Assembly (NCBI GenBank): GCA_003508835.1
Contig: PUFA01000211.1
Span: forward strand, 186,001-250,000
Direction of reading: 5' to 3'
Source: Eonycteris spelaea
Taxonomy: Eukaryota; Chordata; Mammalia; Chiroptera; Pteropodidae
DNA: 64,000 bases
How positions within the stretch are numbered: the first letter of the stretch is position 1; the number at the start of each line of letters is the position of its first letter. Below are positions 53,830-64,000 of this stretch, in pieces. Position numbers and translations under genes: made by a program. Below the pieces are notes generated by a model. It was not told the DNA's origin and made no database searches. It saw only the letters and a program-made list of their open reading frames with translations.

Positions 53830-54048
53830 CCCTAGCCCCACCCAACGGCAGCTACTAGTATTTACTGAACAGTTTTCCTGGGTTCCAAGCATCGTATATT
53901 CATGCTTTTCTTACTAATAACAGCCCACTGAAAGGTATTAAAATCTCATTTTACAGATGAGTGAGGCAAGGAGGTTAAGTATCTTACCCAAGGTCGTACC
54001 TTTTGCATACAATAGTGGCAGAGCCGGAATCTGGATCAGGATTTGACT
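53830..54048 (-). repeat. MIR (reverse), near full length
   Basis: AGCTACTAGTATTTACTGAA, TTAAAATCTCATTTTACAGA, TGAGTGAGGCAAGGAGGTTA, AGTATCTTACCCAAGGTCGT and GTGGCAGAGCCGGAATCTGG match reverse MIR. Confidence 0.9.
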
Positions 54049-55052
54049 GAGACCATCAATGAGGGAGCCTAAGGATGCTACACGTTCATCCCATGTGCAG
54101 TCACCTGGGAAGCTCACTCTAGAAGGACCCGAGTCCCGGGGGAGTATTGTCTGTGCAGAAGGTGCAGAAGGGAGGGGCCCTCTGTTGCTGAGAGCTAATT
54201 CAGGAGCCACTGGCAAGGATTTCCAATCATAGAGACGATGGTATATTCTGGGGCAGTTGGGGGCGGCGGGATGGGGCAAGGGGACCTTGGTTCTGGGGAC
54301 CGTGTGCTGGTTCTTTAACTACAGATGACCTCCACCCTTCCATAGCCTCTAATCTCTGCTAAAACAATGAGTGTTCTGCATTAGGGGTCTCTGAGGAACA
54401 GGGAGCCTCATGCTCCCTCCTCTATTTTTTCTGCTTTTTACATATTATTAAAAACAACTGCGGAAACATTAAAGGGGAACCCATTAATGTGGTCATATTC
54501 TCCCCAGCTTAACACAAATGTTGTCATGTGCCTGCATTTCTTAATTTCTTGTCATATGTACGCACGTTTTTGCAGTTATGATGATTATGTATGTACAATT
54601 TCAGGTTTTACTTCATTTAACATTATTATCTAAGTGGTTTCCTATTTACTGCACTCTTTATAATTATCGTCTTGATGGTGGGCTCCAGTCACCAAATATG
54701 CATCTCCAGGACAGGGGTCTGCTGGCTCGGGAGAAAGGCACCTCAAAATTCCTTCCCCAAATCTACACCTGGGAAGTACAGCTCTAAGTGTGTGCACATC
54801 CATTATGTGCTCTCATGAAGGGTTTCTGGAGTGTGATTAACCAGGTGAGGGTCAAAAAGAAGATTTTAGAAAGGAAATAAATAACAAAACTTCTACTATT
54901 TGTGTTTCAGCTGCAGGGGTGGAGGATGATGAGAGGGTGTGGAGTACGTGCCATGCGGGGGGGGGAAGGGTGACGCATACCCTTTTAATTGGTCCTTTGA
55001 ACAGTCACTTAACTGTTCAAATTCACTCACCTTCTTCCTAATTAGTGTTCCT
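54049..55052. other. Unannotated intronic sequence
   Basis: No repeat or exon recognised. G-run GGGGGGGGG at 54957-54965. Confidence 0.35.
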
Positions 55053-55054
55053 AA

Positions 55055-55275
55055 AATAATAAAGGTGACAATGATGATAACCATAATATAAGATAGCACT
55101 TTTGTAGTACTTTTTCATATGCCAGGCACTATTCCAAGAGCTTCACAAGTACTTTATAAGTGTGTACTATTCTTCTTCTTGTTTTACAGATGTAGAAACT
55201 GAGGCCCTGAGAACATACAGCTCTTCCCACAGCTAGCGACCAGGATTTGAACCTAGGTAGCCAGGCTAAAGAGGT
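55055..55275 (-). repeat. MIR (reverse), near full length
   Basis: TCATATGCCAGGCACTATTC, CAAGAGCTTCACAAGTACTT, TGTTTTACAGATGTAGAAAC, TGAGGCCCTGAGAACATACA and CCAGGATTTGAACCTAGGTA match reverse MIR. Confidence 0.92.
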
Positions 55276-55324
55276 GCATCAGAACCATTTTATATAATAA
55301 CTTCCCCAAAACTTAGATCTCAGT

Positions 55325-55690
55325 TCTGACTCCTTAGCCTGGCACTCCAGGTCTCACATGACAACCTGCCTCCAAAGCCCCTTTCCAGCTTTCTCCTCAA
55401 GATCCTTTTCAACCTGCTCCATTCCATGCATGAGGCCCTAAACATGAGCATGAAATCCAAAGTGTTACTGCTCTCAGCTAGTAATCCTCAGTCTCTTTCC
55501 TGTGCCTTGGTGTGGACTGCCCTTCTCCCATTTCTGCATATCCAAATCTTGCCTATTTTTTTTTTTTTAAATCTCTAGAAGCTTCCTCTTCCCTATTGCT
55601 TATCTCCCACTTCTCTGAGCCCTGGAAATAACGTTCTATGATACCTCCACAGCACACACCTAAATGTAATTTTTCTTTTCATTAGTCTCT
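55325..55690 (+). repeat. L2 3' region
   Basis: GACTCCTTAGCCTGGCACTC, CAACCTGCCTCCAAAGCCCC, TTTCCAGCTTTCTCCTCAAG and AGAAGCTTCCTCTTCCCTAT follow the L2 3' region; the terminus itself is lost. Confidence 0.65.
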
Positions 55691-56304
55691 CTTCTTATTA
55701 GTCCCTGAATTCTCAATCCCCTGACCACCAGCTCACATTTTCCTCTCCCTTGGAGTTAAAGCCCATATTTCTGACTGATCCTCAAAGTCTGGAAGGAGCA
55801 CTTCTGGAAGGGCATTCTTTCTGCTTTAGCTTCCTTCTCAGGTCTCTGAATTTTCGAAGGGAAAGTACATTAGCTGAGCATTTTTTCTCTTAGGTACAGT
55901 TTGTTAGAAATTGCCCTTCTTGTGAGAATTATTAACAAATAGGTACATATTTCTACCTCCCTAAGGCCTAGTTAGATCTTATTATGCTAAAAACCTACCC
56001 CGTTCTTAGGCTAGCATGTAACCCAACCTGTAACCCTGGGAATAAGTCAGGGCCATCTCTGATTTATTGCATAGTTCTAAGAAGCCCTTTGAGCAAGGAT
56101 ATGACAACTGTCTGCCTCCTTTCCAACTTCACCCAGGGCTTTGCCCACTTAAGGCCTGACTGCAAGGGACTATGGCATGACCTGTACTTTTTTTTTTTTT
56201 TACCTGGTATTATTCTTATTTGGAAAAATATCTTATATTTTCTAAATGAACTAAGCTTTTCGGAGGTCGAATTAATGTTCTACTTTTTTTAAAAAATCAT
56301 ATCT
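55691..56304. other. Unannotated intronic sequence
   Basis: Nothing recognised. Confidence 0.35.
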
Positions 56305-56305
56305 G

Positions 56306-56372
56306 CAGTGCATTGTATAAAACCTGCCACTTGATAGATGTTCAATAAATGTTTAATGAATGAATAAATGAC
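56306..56372 (+). repeat. L2 terminal fragment
   Basis: CCTGCCACTTGATAGATGTT, CAATAAATGTTTAATGAATG and AATAAATGAC match the extreme L2 3' end with its TGAATGAA tail. Confidence 0.8.
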
Positions 56373-56429
56373 TTTTTCCAACAAGACCAATATGATAAAC
56401 CTATGGAGAATAAATTAATATAAAATTAT

Positions 56430-58320
56430 ACCCATATTAGAAGCCCTAGCCAATGTAATAGGGCAAGAAAAAAATAAAAGGCATAGGGGTTGGAAAGAAA
56501 TAAAATTCTTAGTCACATATGACGTGATTTGCCTACATAGAAAATCCCAAAGAATCTATAAAACAAAAAGCTACTGAACTTAATAAGGTAGCAAAATACA
56601 AGGTCCATATTCAAAATCAATTATATTTCTATAAACTAGCAATGAACAACTGGAAACAGATACGATAAAAACATTATCATTTGCATCAAAAAACATGAAA
56701 TATGTAAGACTAAATCTTAGAAAATAAGTGCCAGAGGTATATGCTGAAAAGCACAAACACTGAAATAAACTGAAGAAGATGTAATAATGGTAAGACATGC
56801 TATAGTCATGGACTGAAAGACTCAAGAGTATTTGAGGCCAATTCTTCCCAGACCAAAAATGTATTCAAGGCAATTCCAATAAAAATATGAGCAGATGTTT
56901 TTATTGGAATCGATAAGCTGAATTTAAATTTTTATGAAAAAACAAAGGAATACTCTAAGTAATTCTGAAAAAGAACAAAGTTGGAGAGCTTGTTTTACTT
57001 GATTTCAAGATTTACTACAACAATAAAAGCAAGAGTAAAAGTCAGTGTAGTATTTAAGAAAGGATAAACATATATAAGATGAACAGAACAGAAAAAACAA
57101 AAAAGAAATCCTAAATATGACTCATATATGGACAACTGATTTCTGAAACAGGTAAAACTGCAATTCTGTGGAGAGAGGAGAATATGATATTCAACATAGT
57201 GCTGGAACAGTTGGATATCCATAAGCAAAAAAAAAAAAAAAAAAGTAAAAAGGGAACCTTGATTTACATATTTCACGTGCTACAAAATGAACTCGAACTG
57301 AATTTAAATGTAAAACCTATCAAACATCTAGAAGATCTTTGTAATCTAGGATTAGCTAAAGATTTCTTAGATATAACACCAAACATATGACTCATAAGAA
57401 AAAAAACTATAAATTTGATCTTAATAAAAAAACAACTCAATTTAAAAAATGTATAAAAAATATGAACAGATAATTCAGCAATATACAGATGGCAAATAAA
57501 CATGTGGAAAATACTCAATATCATTTGAAATGAGCAAAATGCAAATTAAAAGCACAATAATTTATCACTACATCTATTAGACAAGTTAAAAAACAAATGA
57601 AAAAGCTAACAGACAAAAAATCTGACAATACCAAGTACTGGTGAGCATGCCGAGCAACTGGAATTATCATACATTGCTGGTGGGGATGTAAAGTAGTACA
57701 GCCACTTTGCAAAACAGCATGGCATTTTCTCACAAACATATACTTATCATACGACCTAGCAATCTCATTCTTGGGTATTTATCCAGTGAAATGAAAACCT
57801 GTAATCACGCAAACACTTGCATGTGAATGTTTATAGCTGCTTTATTTATATTTGCCCCAAACTAAATAATCCAAATGCCTGTCACCTGGAAAATGGATAA
57901 ATAAACTGTGGTTCATTCACAAAATGGAAATATTACTCAGCAGTAAAAAAGAACAAACTACTAATATACAACAACATGGATGACTCTCAAATACATCATG
58001 CTAAATGAAAGAAATCAGGTTTAATAAGATATATTCCATAAGATTCCACTTACATGACATTCTGGCAAAGGCAAAAGCACAGGGTCAGAAAACAGGTCAG
58101 TGGATGCTATAGGCTGACACTAGAAGCCAGGTTTAGCTAAAAGAGCACAAGGGATAAGGGGATTTTGGGGTGGATTGTGGGACTGTTCTATATCATGGTT
58201 GGCAGTGATCATATAACTATATACGTGTTTGTCAAAATTTGCAGAACTGTCCACAAAAGGATTTCTACTGTATGTAAATATGCCTTAAATGAAAAATATA
58301 ATAAGAAAGTTAATTAAAAA
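56430..58320 (+). mobile_element. L1 3' portion (ORF2 C-terminal half plus 3'UTR), longest L1 in the window
   Basis: TAGAAGCCCTAGCCAATGTA, AAATTCTTAGTCACATATGA, ATACAAGGTCCATATTCAAA, TATATTTCTATAAACTAGCA, CAACTGATTTCTGAAACAGG, AAATGTGTAT-like inter-blocks, CATTGCTGGTGGGGATGTAA, ATTTATCCAGTGAAATGAAA and ACAACATGGATGACTCTCAA follow L1 ORF2 from the reverse-transcriptase C-terminal side to the 3'UTR over about 1.9 kb. The frame is lost at many places, and an A18 expansion lies at 57227-57244. 5'-truncated, antisense to FARS2. Confidence 0.92.
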
Positions 58321-58738
58321 TTTAAGTTCATTGGAAACTTGAGAAACAAGACCACTTTCTATCTTGGCCTTGGTCCACCCAGTAATTTTAGAAAAACATG
58401 TTTTTTTCCAGTCCGCTAAGCCCTACTTTGGCAACATTATGAAAACTGCCTTGGAAGTTCTCTGAACTAGTCTCTTTTGTTTGTCCATTGCACACACTGA
58501 CAATTTCCCCAACTGACTCTCACTCTCATCTTCCCCTCTGCAGACCCCAAAACTGTCCTATCCACAGCTGCTGCCTGGGAAGCCACTGGTTCAGGCAACT
58601 TAATGTGATGACTACTCCCGCCTGTGAACTGCCATTGCACTGTGAGGCCTTGTGCTCCTGCATTCTGCCTCATGAGCACCTGTGGTCCCATCTCAGGGTC
58701 TGTTTACTAACAATATTACAATAAAAAGACTTCAAAAG
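58321..58738. other. Unannotated intronic sequence
   Basis: Nothing recognised. Confidence 0.35.
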
Positions 58739-58739
58739 A

Positions 58740-58875
58740 CACATTGTTGAATACCTACTATGTGCCAAGTGTAGCATAAGCACTTTACATCCTATATCAG
58801 GGCTCTTCACAGCAATACAACCAGATGAGTAGGTATTATATATTCCCATTTTTTCAATGAAGAAATGGGTTAAAT
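58740..58875 (-). repeat. MIR fragment
   Basis: GAATACCTACTATGTGCCAA, GTGTAGCATAAGCACTTTAC, CTTCACAGCAATACAACCAG and ATGAGTAGGTATTATATATT match the left half of reverse MIR. Confidence 0.85.
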
Positions 58876-58889
58876 TAGCCCAGATTGGT

Positions 58890-58975
58890 CACAGAGTTCA
58901 CCTTTGCCTTCTGCACAGCCTCTAGCAGTGCCTGCCAATATGTGCTCAATCAAGGAATGTGTGAATTAAAATAAA
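58890..58975 (+). repeat. L2/MIR terminal fragment, weak
   Basis: CTCTAGCAGTGCCTGCCAAT and ATGTGCTCAATCAAGGAATG resemble 'agcacagtgcctggcacatagtaggcgctcaataaatg'. Confidence 0.5.
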
Positions 58976-59755
58976 AAAAGAACTGATATATTTTGTGTTA
59001 CAAAAGATTTGAATTAGGTTTGATCTGTGGAAGTTCCGGTGAGGCAGATTTCAGCTGATACAAAGAACAATGTTCCCTAACAATGAGAGCTGTTCTAAAA
59101 TACAGAAGGCTGCTATTATTCCAGGTTTAGCCCGAATGTCCTTATTGACCTCTAAGGTCCTTATATCAAGGACATCAGAGCCTTAGTTGGTCCCCTGGCA
59201 GAGCAGCACTCCTGGTGCAAGATGAGCTGTGCTTCTGCTGGACACAGTCTCCGAACGTTTTCCAGTCCTTTCTCCACTAAGCTGTGGCCTCTTTCTGTCT
59301 CCCAAGTACTCTCCTCCTTGGCTTGTGGAACAGCCCAGGGACTCAGAGATTGCCTTCCAGACACCAAAGGGCTCAGGCAATCCTGAGATTCACAACCACG
59401 AAGGCATTACCACACCACGCTCACGTGTTTTTTCCGATGACCGCAAAGCGAAGTGATGGCTATGGCAACAAAGTTCCCGTATGACTTCCTGCATGTCGAT
59501 GTTTTCTTTGCTCCTTATCTCTGGTTAAATGCTGGCTCTTGGCTGCTCCTCTTCTTCATGGAACCCAGAATCACTGTGCAAATCTTGAATCTGGGGAGGG
59601 GCGCTGGTGGCTGCCACCTCAGGTCTTTAATGGCTGACAGGCCTGTGCTAACTTCTTCCTTGGGAACAGGGTCTACCAAGAAGCTACCTGACCTGGCAGA
59701 TTCCAAACCCGTTAGAACTGACATCATGCAGAGCGGTGAAAAGTGGACTGGAATT
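58976..59755. other. Unannotated intronic sequence
   Basis: No repeat or exon recognised. GC content rises to the right. Confidence 0.35.
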
Positions 59756-59960
59756 TAAAACACGCGCCTGGTGTGGCTCTCCCCTGTAACCCATCGGGGC
59801 GGCCCCTCCTTTCCCGCCGAGTCACCCTTCCTCCTGCAGGTGCCCGCACAAGTGGGCAGTGCAGCATGTGCAGGGCACTTCCGCTGCCCTCGGGGGAATG
59901 TGCCAGTCACCAGCAGGGCCCTTCACAACTGAGACCGCCTGCTCTGGCCGCTTCTGAAAT
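59756..59960. other. Small CpG-enriched segment
   Basis: About ten CpG in 205 bases (ACACGCGCC, ATCGGGGCGGCCC, CCCGCCGAGTC, GCCCGCAC, TTCCGCTGCCCTCGGG, GACCGCC, GGCCGC) and high GC, against a CpG-poor background. Too short for a classical CpG island. No exon, TATA or start was recognised. Confidence 0.45.
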
Positions 59961-60272
59961 TCATTTCAAGCCACATTTTGGCCCAAAGCCCTGAAGCCTC
60001 TTTTCAGGAAGAAAGCACGAAGCCTCCCAATATCATTTTTTTTTTTAACTGCTTGTTCAAAGAGCAATCATATAAGATAAAAATCATCCTCAGGCAAAGA
60101 GAATTTAATTCAAACATTCTTAAGAACAGATTCAACAACGTTCCCTCACAAACAAAATAAAAAACAAACCTGCTTCATTCTTGGTATTCCCTGGTTACAT
60201 AAGGAAAGAAAAAAATAAAAACAGAAACGGAGTATTTACAGAAAAAAGCATTTTCACCTGCTCTGTAAATGT
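59961..60272. other. Unannotated intronic sequence
   Basis: Nothing recognised. Confidence 0.35.
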
Positions 60273-60274
60273 GA

Positions 60275-60480
60275 CAAAAACATTGTAACAAGCACTTTAC
60301 AGGCATTATCCTATCATCTTCTCAACAACCAGAGGGGTTCTGCTATTACCACCCATTTCAGATGGAGACACTGAGATGCAAGGGTTGGTAATGTGTCTGA
60401 GGTTGCACAGTCTAAGATGAGGCTTTGAATCCAAGCAGTCTTACCCCAGGACCCAAGTTCTTAACTGAATGCTACCGTGG
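60275..60480 (-). repeat. MIR (reverse)
   Basis: ACAAGCACTTTACAGGCATT, ATCTTCTCAACAACCAGAGG, CATTTCAGATGGAGACACTG, GTGTCTGAGGTTGCACAGTC and GGCTTTGAATCCAAGCAGTC match reverse MIR. Confidence 0.9.
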
Positions 60481-60599
60481 ATATTTTCATAGCTATGTTT
60501 AGAATGAGCTGTAGCTGTCATTTGGTTTGTGAAGATATGAAAGAAGTGGTAAGAGTTGTTTCTTCTTCACTTTATTTTCTCTTTATATTAACCCCCAGG

Positions 60600-61000
60600 T
60601 GCACACTCTTGGGTTAGTCATGATCTGTGGCTCCCAACATCATCACCTTTCACTTTGGCTCCATCCCCTCCACGTCCTCACTGATAAGAATAAAATGCAG
60701 CTCCTTACCTTGGTTTTTAAGGCTTAGTCCGGCGTGGCCCTTGATTCTCTTGCTGACCTTTTCTCTCACCGTGTTCCCTCATTCACTATGCTTAGCAATG
60801 TGGTCCTCTTTCTGTTCCTCGAATATTCTTGCTTTGGAGCCTGAGCTAATCTGTCCCATCTACCCGCTCTAAAGTTTCAGCTTAAATGTTATCTTCTCCG
60901 AGAGGCCTTTCATAACCATCCAGCCTAAAATAGCTCCTGTGTCACGCTGTGCTACTTTATTTTGGTCACAGCACCCCCAGCACATTTTATGATCTGTCTT
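60600..61000 (+). repeat. L2 3' region
   Basis: AAAATGCAGCTCCTTACCTT, GGCTTAGTCCGGCGTGGCCC, TTGATTCTCTTGCTGACCTT, CTGTTCCTCGAATATTCTTG, AAATGTTATCTTCTCCGAGA and GGCCTTTCATAACCATCCAG follow L2 in order; the terminus is lost. Confidence 0.85.
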
Positions 61001-62002
61001 CGCCCTCTATAAGAAGAAAGTCTTATACAGGTCAAGCTGTGTCCCTAGTGCAGATTACTGTGAACCAGTGACAGCCACAGCTCTTGGCTGGCCATACAAC
61101 CCAGAACCTCTGTTAAAGCCCACACAAAGCCCTTCTTTGTGTTGAAGCCCGAGAGAATGTCTACTTACAAGGGCACTGATTGTACTCTCACAACTGTCTT
61201 GCCTGAGTTTTCCATAAAAGCGTCTTCTGCTTTCAAAATCCCATGTTAGCATCTAAGTGCTTTCCTTTAGCTGCGGGAGCCTTTTTCTTCAGACAAGAAA
61301 AACCAAATCAGGAGGTAATGGGGAGAGGTGGGAGACAAATCTCAGACCCTAACTATGCTGTAAATGGTGTCTTATGCACAAGTTGCAAGAGGTAAGGCTC
61401 CAAGTGGGACTGGAAACACTCCTGTGATTGCCTTGGGAAGACTACGGAGGCATATATTGGTTTAGAAGAAGCAAAGATTCAATGTTAACAGGAAGACGGA
61501 TTCTAGATACAATTTCCCTATTCTTGCAATACACCGAACCTGCATCTAATAAACCAGAATTTAGTAAAAATTTTATTTTTAAATCCAAAAAAGGAGCCTC
61601 ATTGCTCTGAGAGGCTGAGAGTCAGATTTCACAGGCTGAGCAGAAATAGGTTCAACTTTCATTAACTATTCGATCAGGAGAAGAGGAGTGAAGCTATGAA
61701 CTGGGTGGAGAAAAAGACAACCTAGTTTTTGGTTCAATATGATAAAGGAGGTTTTGTTTAAAAGAAAAAAATTCAGCTTAAATTCTGAATTGCCACCCTT
61801 GACTTTGATATTCTAAATGTGTCCTGTTGGACATCCATACATTACAACCTGTTTCACTTGATTTACTACTGTTCAATAGTGGCGTCATCCGAAAGTAGGG
61901 ATATCACTAAACACCTAACTGCAAAATACTGCAAAAACTGCCAACACTGGTATCACAAGAAATCTGAAGAAGAGAGTCTATACAAATGAGCGCATGATAT
62001 TC
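61001..62002. other. Unannotated intronic sequence
   Basis: No repeat or exon recognised. Confidence 0.35.
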
Positions 62003-62004
62003 AC

Positions 62005-62165
62005 CCACTCACTTAACATCTACTTACTAAGCTCCTCTCATGGGCCAGGGTTGAGGTAGGCAGGCACTAAGTACCCAGTGGTAAAGAAGATGCACCTAGT
62101 TCCTATCCTCAGGAAGTTCTCAGACGAGCACAAACCAGTTGAGTAAATTATTACACAATTCATCT
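62005..62165 (-). repeat. L2 3' end (reverse)
   Basis: ACTTAACATCTACTTACTAA, GCTCCTCTCATGGGCCAGGG and TCCTATCCTCAGGAAGTTCT then CAGACGAGCACAAACCAG match reverse L2. Confidence 0.65.
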
Positions 62166-62888
62166 AAAAAATAAAATGTCCCCTTAATTAGTGATACCTC
62201 CTCATTTTCATGCCTTTGCAACACAAGAGGAATAGATTATGGTAGAAAGAGCACTGTTGCATTTTTTTGGGGGGAGGGGGAGCATTTGACCAGAGTGATT
62301 AGGAAAGCAAGTTCCTCTTGATAAATAATGGCAACGTTCACCAACTATTGCAAGAAACATTCAGTACAAATTTGATGGAGGAACTGTATCGTTGATATAT
62401 TAAGCTGACAACCCTTGAACCTACTGATTAATCTTACAAGAAAAAAGTGAGAGACACATGAAAGTACAGAACACCACCCATGAAGAAGTTCTGCCCTCTC
62501 CCAAAGCAAACTTAAATCTCATTAAGCCTTTAGATTCAATTACTAGTTTGTAGGAAATACAGAGGACAAAAGAACTTGTTAAATAACACGAGGGATGCAA
62601 TTGCAAAATTTTAGAATGCGGACAAACAACCCAATTTCTTCAATAAATTATCAAGGGGAGAGGAAACACAGATTAAAAGACACAGATGAGACATCAACCA
62701 AATGCAAGTGTGGGCCTTGGATCCAGATTCAACCAACCACTGAAAAAAGAAAGTATGAAACAAAGGGAAAACAGGAAAATTTGAGCACTGTGTATTTGGA
62801 TAATTAAATAATTGTTTTAGGTAGTGACAAAAATGTACGTTTTTGAAAAGTTTTTTTTTTTCAGTTATAGGTACATACATGAGGATAA
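62166..62888. other. Unannotated intronic sequence
   Basis: AT-rich. No repeat or exon recognised. Confidence 0.35.
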
Positions 62889-62889
62889 A

Positions 62890-63148
62890 ATGAGATCAGC
62901 TTCAAAAGATAAATGAGGAAATAAATACATAAAAATATGTGCAACATTATTAGCATTATTATTATTATTCAGCAATAAAAAGAAATGAGTATTAATACAT
63001 GCTACAACATGGATGAACTTTGAAGGTATTATACTAAGTAAAAGAAGCCAGTCACAGTGGACCACAGATTATATGGTTCTGTGCATATGAAATGTCCAGA
63101 ATAGTCAAATCCGTAGAAATAAGAAGCAGATCAGTGGTTGCCTAAGGC

Positions 63149-63193
<45 letters not shown>

Positions 63194-63385
63194 TGTGTGT
63201 GTGTGTGTGTATGTGTGTGTGTGTGTGTGTGTGAAAGACGATATTGGGGGTGATGGCTAAGATTTCTTGGGTTTCTTCATGGGGTAATGAAAATATTCTA
63301 AAATTGATTATGGTGATAGATGCATAACTCTGTGAATATGCTAAAAGCCACTGAATTTTGTACAGTTAAAAAAACAGTGTTAGGA
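62890..63385 (+). mobile_element. L1 3' end split by a (GA)n(GT)n microsatellite
   Basis: ATTATTCAGCAATAAAAAGA, GCTACAACATGGATGAACTT, AAATGTCCAGAATAGTCAAA and CAGTGGTTGCCTAAGGCTGG lead into the simple repeat. The L1 3'UTR then resumes (GGTAATGAAAATATTCTAAA, AAAGCCACTGAATTTTGTAC, A-rich end). Antisense to FARS2. Confidence 0.9.
63153..63233 (+). repeat. Compound (GA)n(GT)n microsatellite
   Basis: About 19 GA units followed directly by about 21 GT units with one AT interruption at 63211-63212. It grew inside the L1 3'UTR, probably from its 'gggaagg/ggctgg' G-rich part. Confidence 0.95.
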
Positions 63386-63424
63386 GGCAGTGAGTAAGGA
63401 TAGAGGTGAAACATTACAGACCAT

Positions 63425-63662
63425 GTGCTGTAAAGTTTTTAAATGTGTAGGCTCTATGGTCAGATCCTCTGGGTCAAATCCTGGCTCTGTCATTACTAGC
63501 TGTAACGACCTTGGGCAAGATATTTAACTTCTTTGAACCTCAGTTTCCTTAAACATAAAATGTAGGTTTGTACAGATTAAGTGAGGTTGATACATGTAAA
63601 GCACATGGCACAGTGTCTGGCACATATAAAATACTTAATAAACAGCAACTATTATTCTCGAC
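63425..63662 (+). repeat. MIR, near full length and well preserved
   Basis: CTGGGTCAAATCCTGGCTCT, GTCATTACTAGCTGTAACGA, CCTTGGGCAAGATATTTAAC, AACCTCAGTTTCCTTAAACA, GTAAAGCACATGGCACAGTG and TCTGGCACATATAAAATACT match MIR almost throughout. Confidence 0.95.
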
Positions 63663-64000
63663 TTTTTCTTTCTCATTCCAGCTCCTTGGAACATCCATTT
63701 CTTGGGCTGCTCCCTCAGAAACCACAGTAATTGCGGACACCTAGTAGATGCTTACTAAAGTCTTCCTGACTTTTCCTGGCGTTTGGTCGGCTTTATATTT
63801 TTTTAAAATTTTATGATTCTCCTCAACAAGGTATTATCCTCAGAAGGTTCCATTTTCTGTGAGTGAGTTTTCTTTTCGGTTTCAGGCTACAGATGAGGAT
63901 TTAGGAGGAGCAGAAAGAGAGGTAATGAGGCCAATTATAGATAGCCACATCAACCAACTCTGTGCAAGAAGGTCTGACCCCTCCACCCAATGGACACGGA
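63663..64000. other. Unannotated intronic sequence to window end
   Basis: Nothing recognised. Confidence 0.35.

Larger units (their letters stand above)
6264..64000 (-). other. FARS2: Presumed last intron of FARS2 (5' part outside window)
   Basis: Everything right of the acceptor should be intron if the gene has the mammalian layout, where FARS2 is very long and its last intron exceeds 100 kb (recalled, human). I saw no second conserved exon or any other gene's exon in 58 kb, which agrees. Individual repeats within it are listed separately. An embedded non-coding gene cannot be excluded. Confidence 0.7.

Noticed and set aside
59760..59800. tRNA-derived SINE start (GCCTGGTGTGGCTC looks like a bat Ves head)
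   Set aside because: The similarity stops after about 14 bases. No A and B boxes in correct spacing and no tail.

Overview
This 64 kb window is mammalian genomic DNA. It is AT-rich, CpG-poor and gene-poor, and it carries many old interspersed repeats (MIR, L2, ancient L1, Tigger1, MER5A, MER20). No Alu, B1/B2, CAN, BovB/tRNA-Glu or Ves-type SINE is visible. The youngest-looking L1 3' end (about 16238-17173, minus) resembles the L1 3' region I associate with bats. Lack of a lineage SINE plus eroded L1s would fit a megabat (Pteropodidae), but the species is an inference from recalled repeat consensi, not a database match.

One protein-coding exon is recognisable: the 3' terminal exon of FARS2 (mitochondrial phenylalanyl-tRNA synthetase) on the minus strand at about 5972-6263. 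It has a splice acceptor, 45 codons of the C-terminal anticodon-binding (FDX-ACB) domain, a TGA stop, a short 3'UTR and an AATAAA signal. Positions 1-5970 therefore lie downstream of FARS2. Positions 6264-64000 are most likely the very large last FARS2 intron; I found no other exon there.

The intron holds a processed RPL41 pseudogene (minus strand, about 37516-37944), a composite L1 at 15600-18420 whose ORF2 is mostly deleted (half-LINE-like) and which is split by a second L1 flanked by a 19-bp target-site duplication, and a MER20 with a large internal (TG)n expansion. It also holds two internally deleted Tigger1 copies counting the one just outside FARS2, many MIR and L2 fragments, and several long dinucleotide repeats. 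All eight primary L1 fragments in the intron lie antisense to FARS2; only the nested copy is in sense orientation.

Between repeats there are kilobase stretches of unique sequence. A few look like candidate conserved non-coding or regulatory elements (TAATTA-rich segments, an exact NF-E2/MARE-type site, G-rich runs, a small CpG cluster), but one sequence alone cannot show this. I found no sign of an undescribed biological system. All repeat boundaries are by eye and approximate, typically within 10-40 bases.
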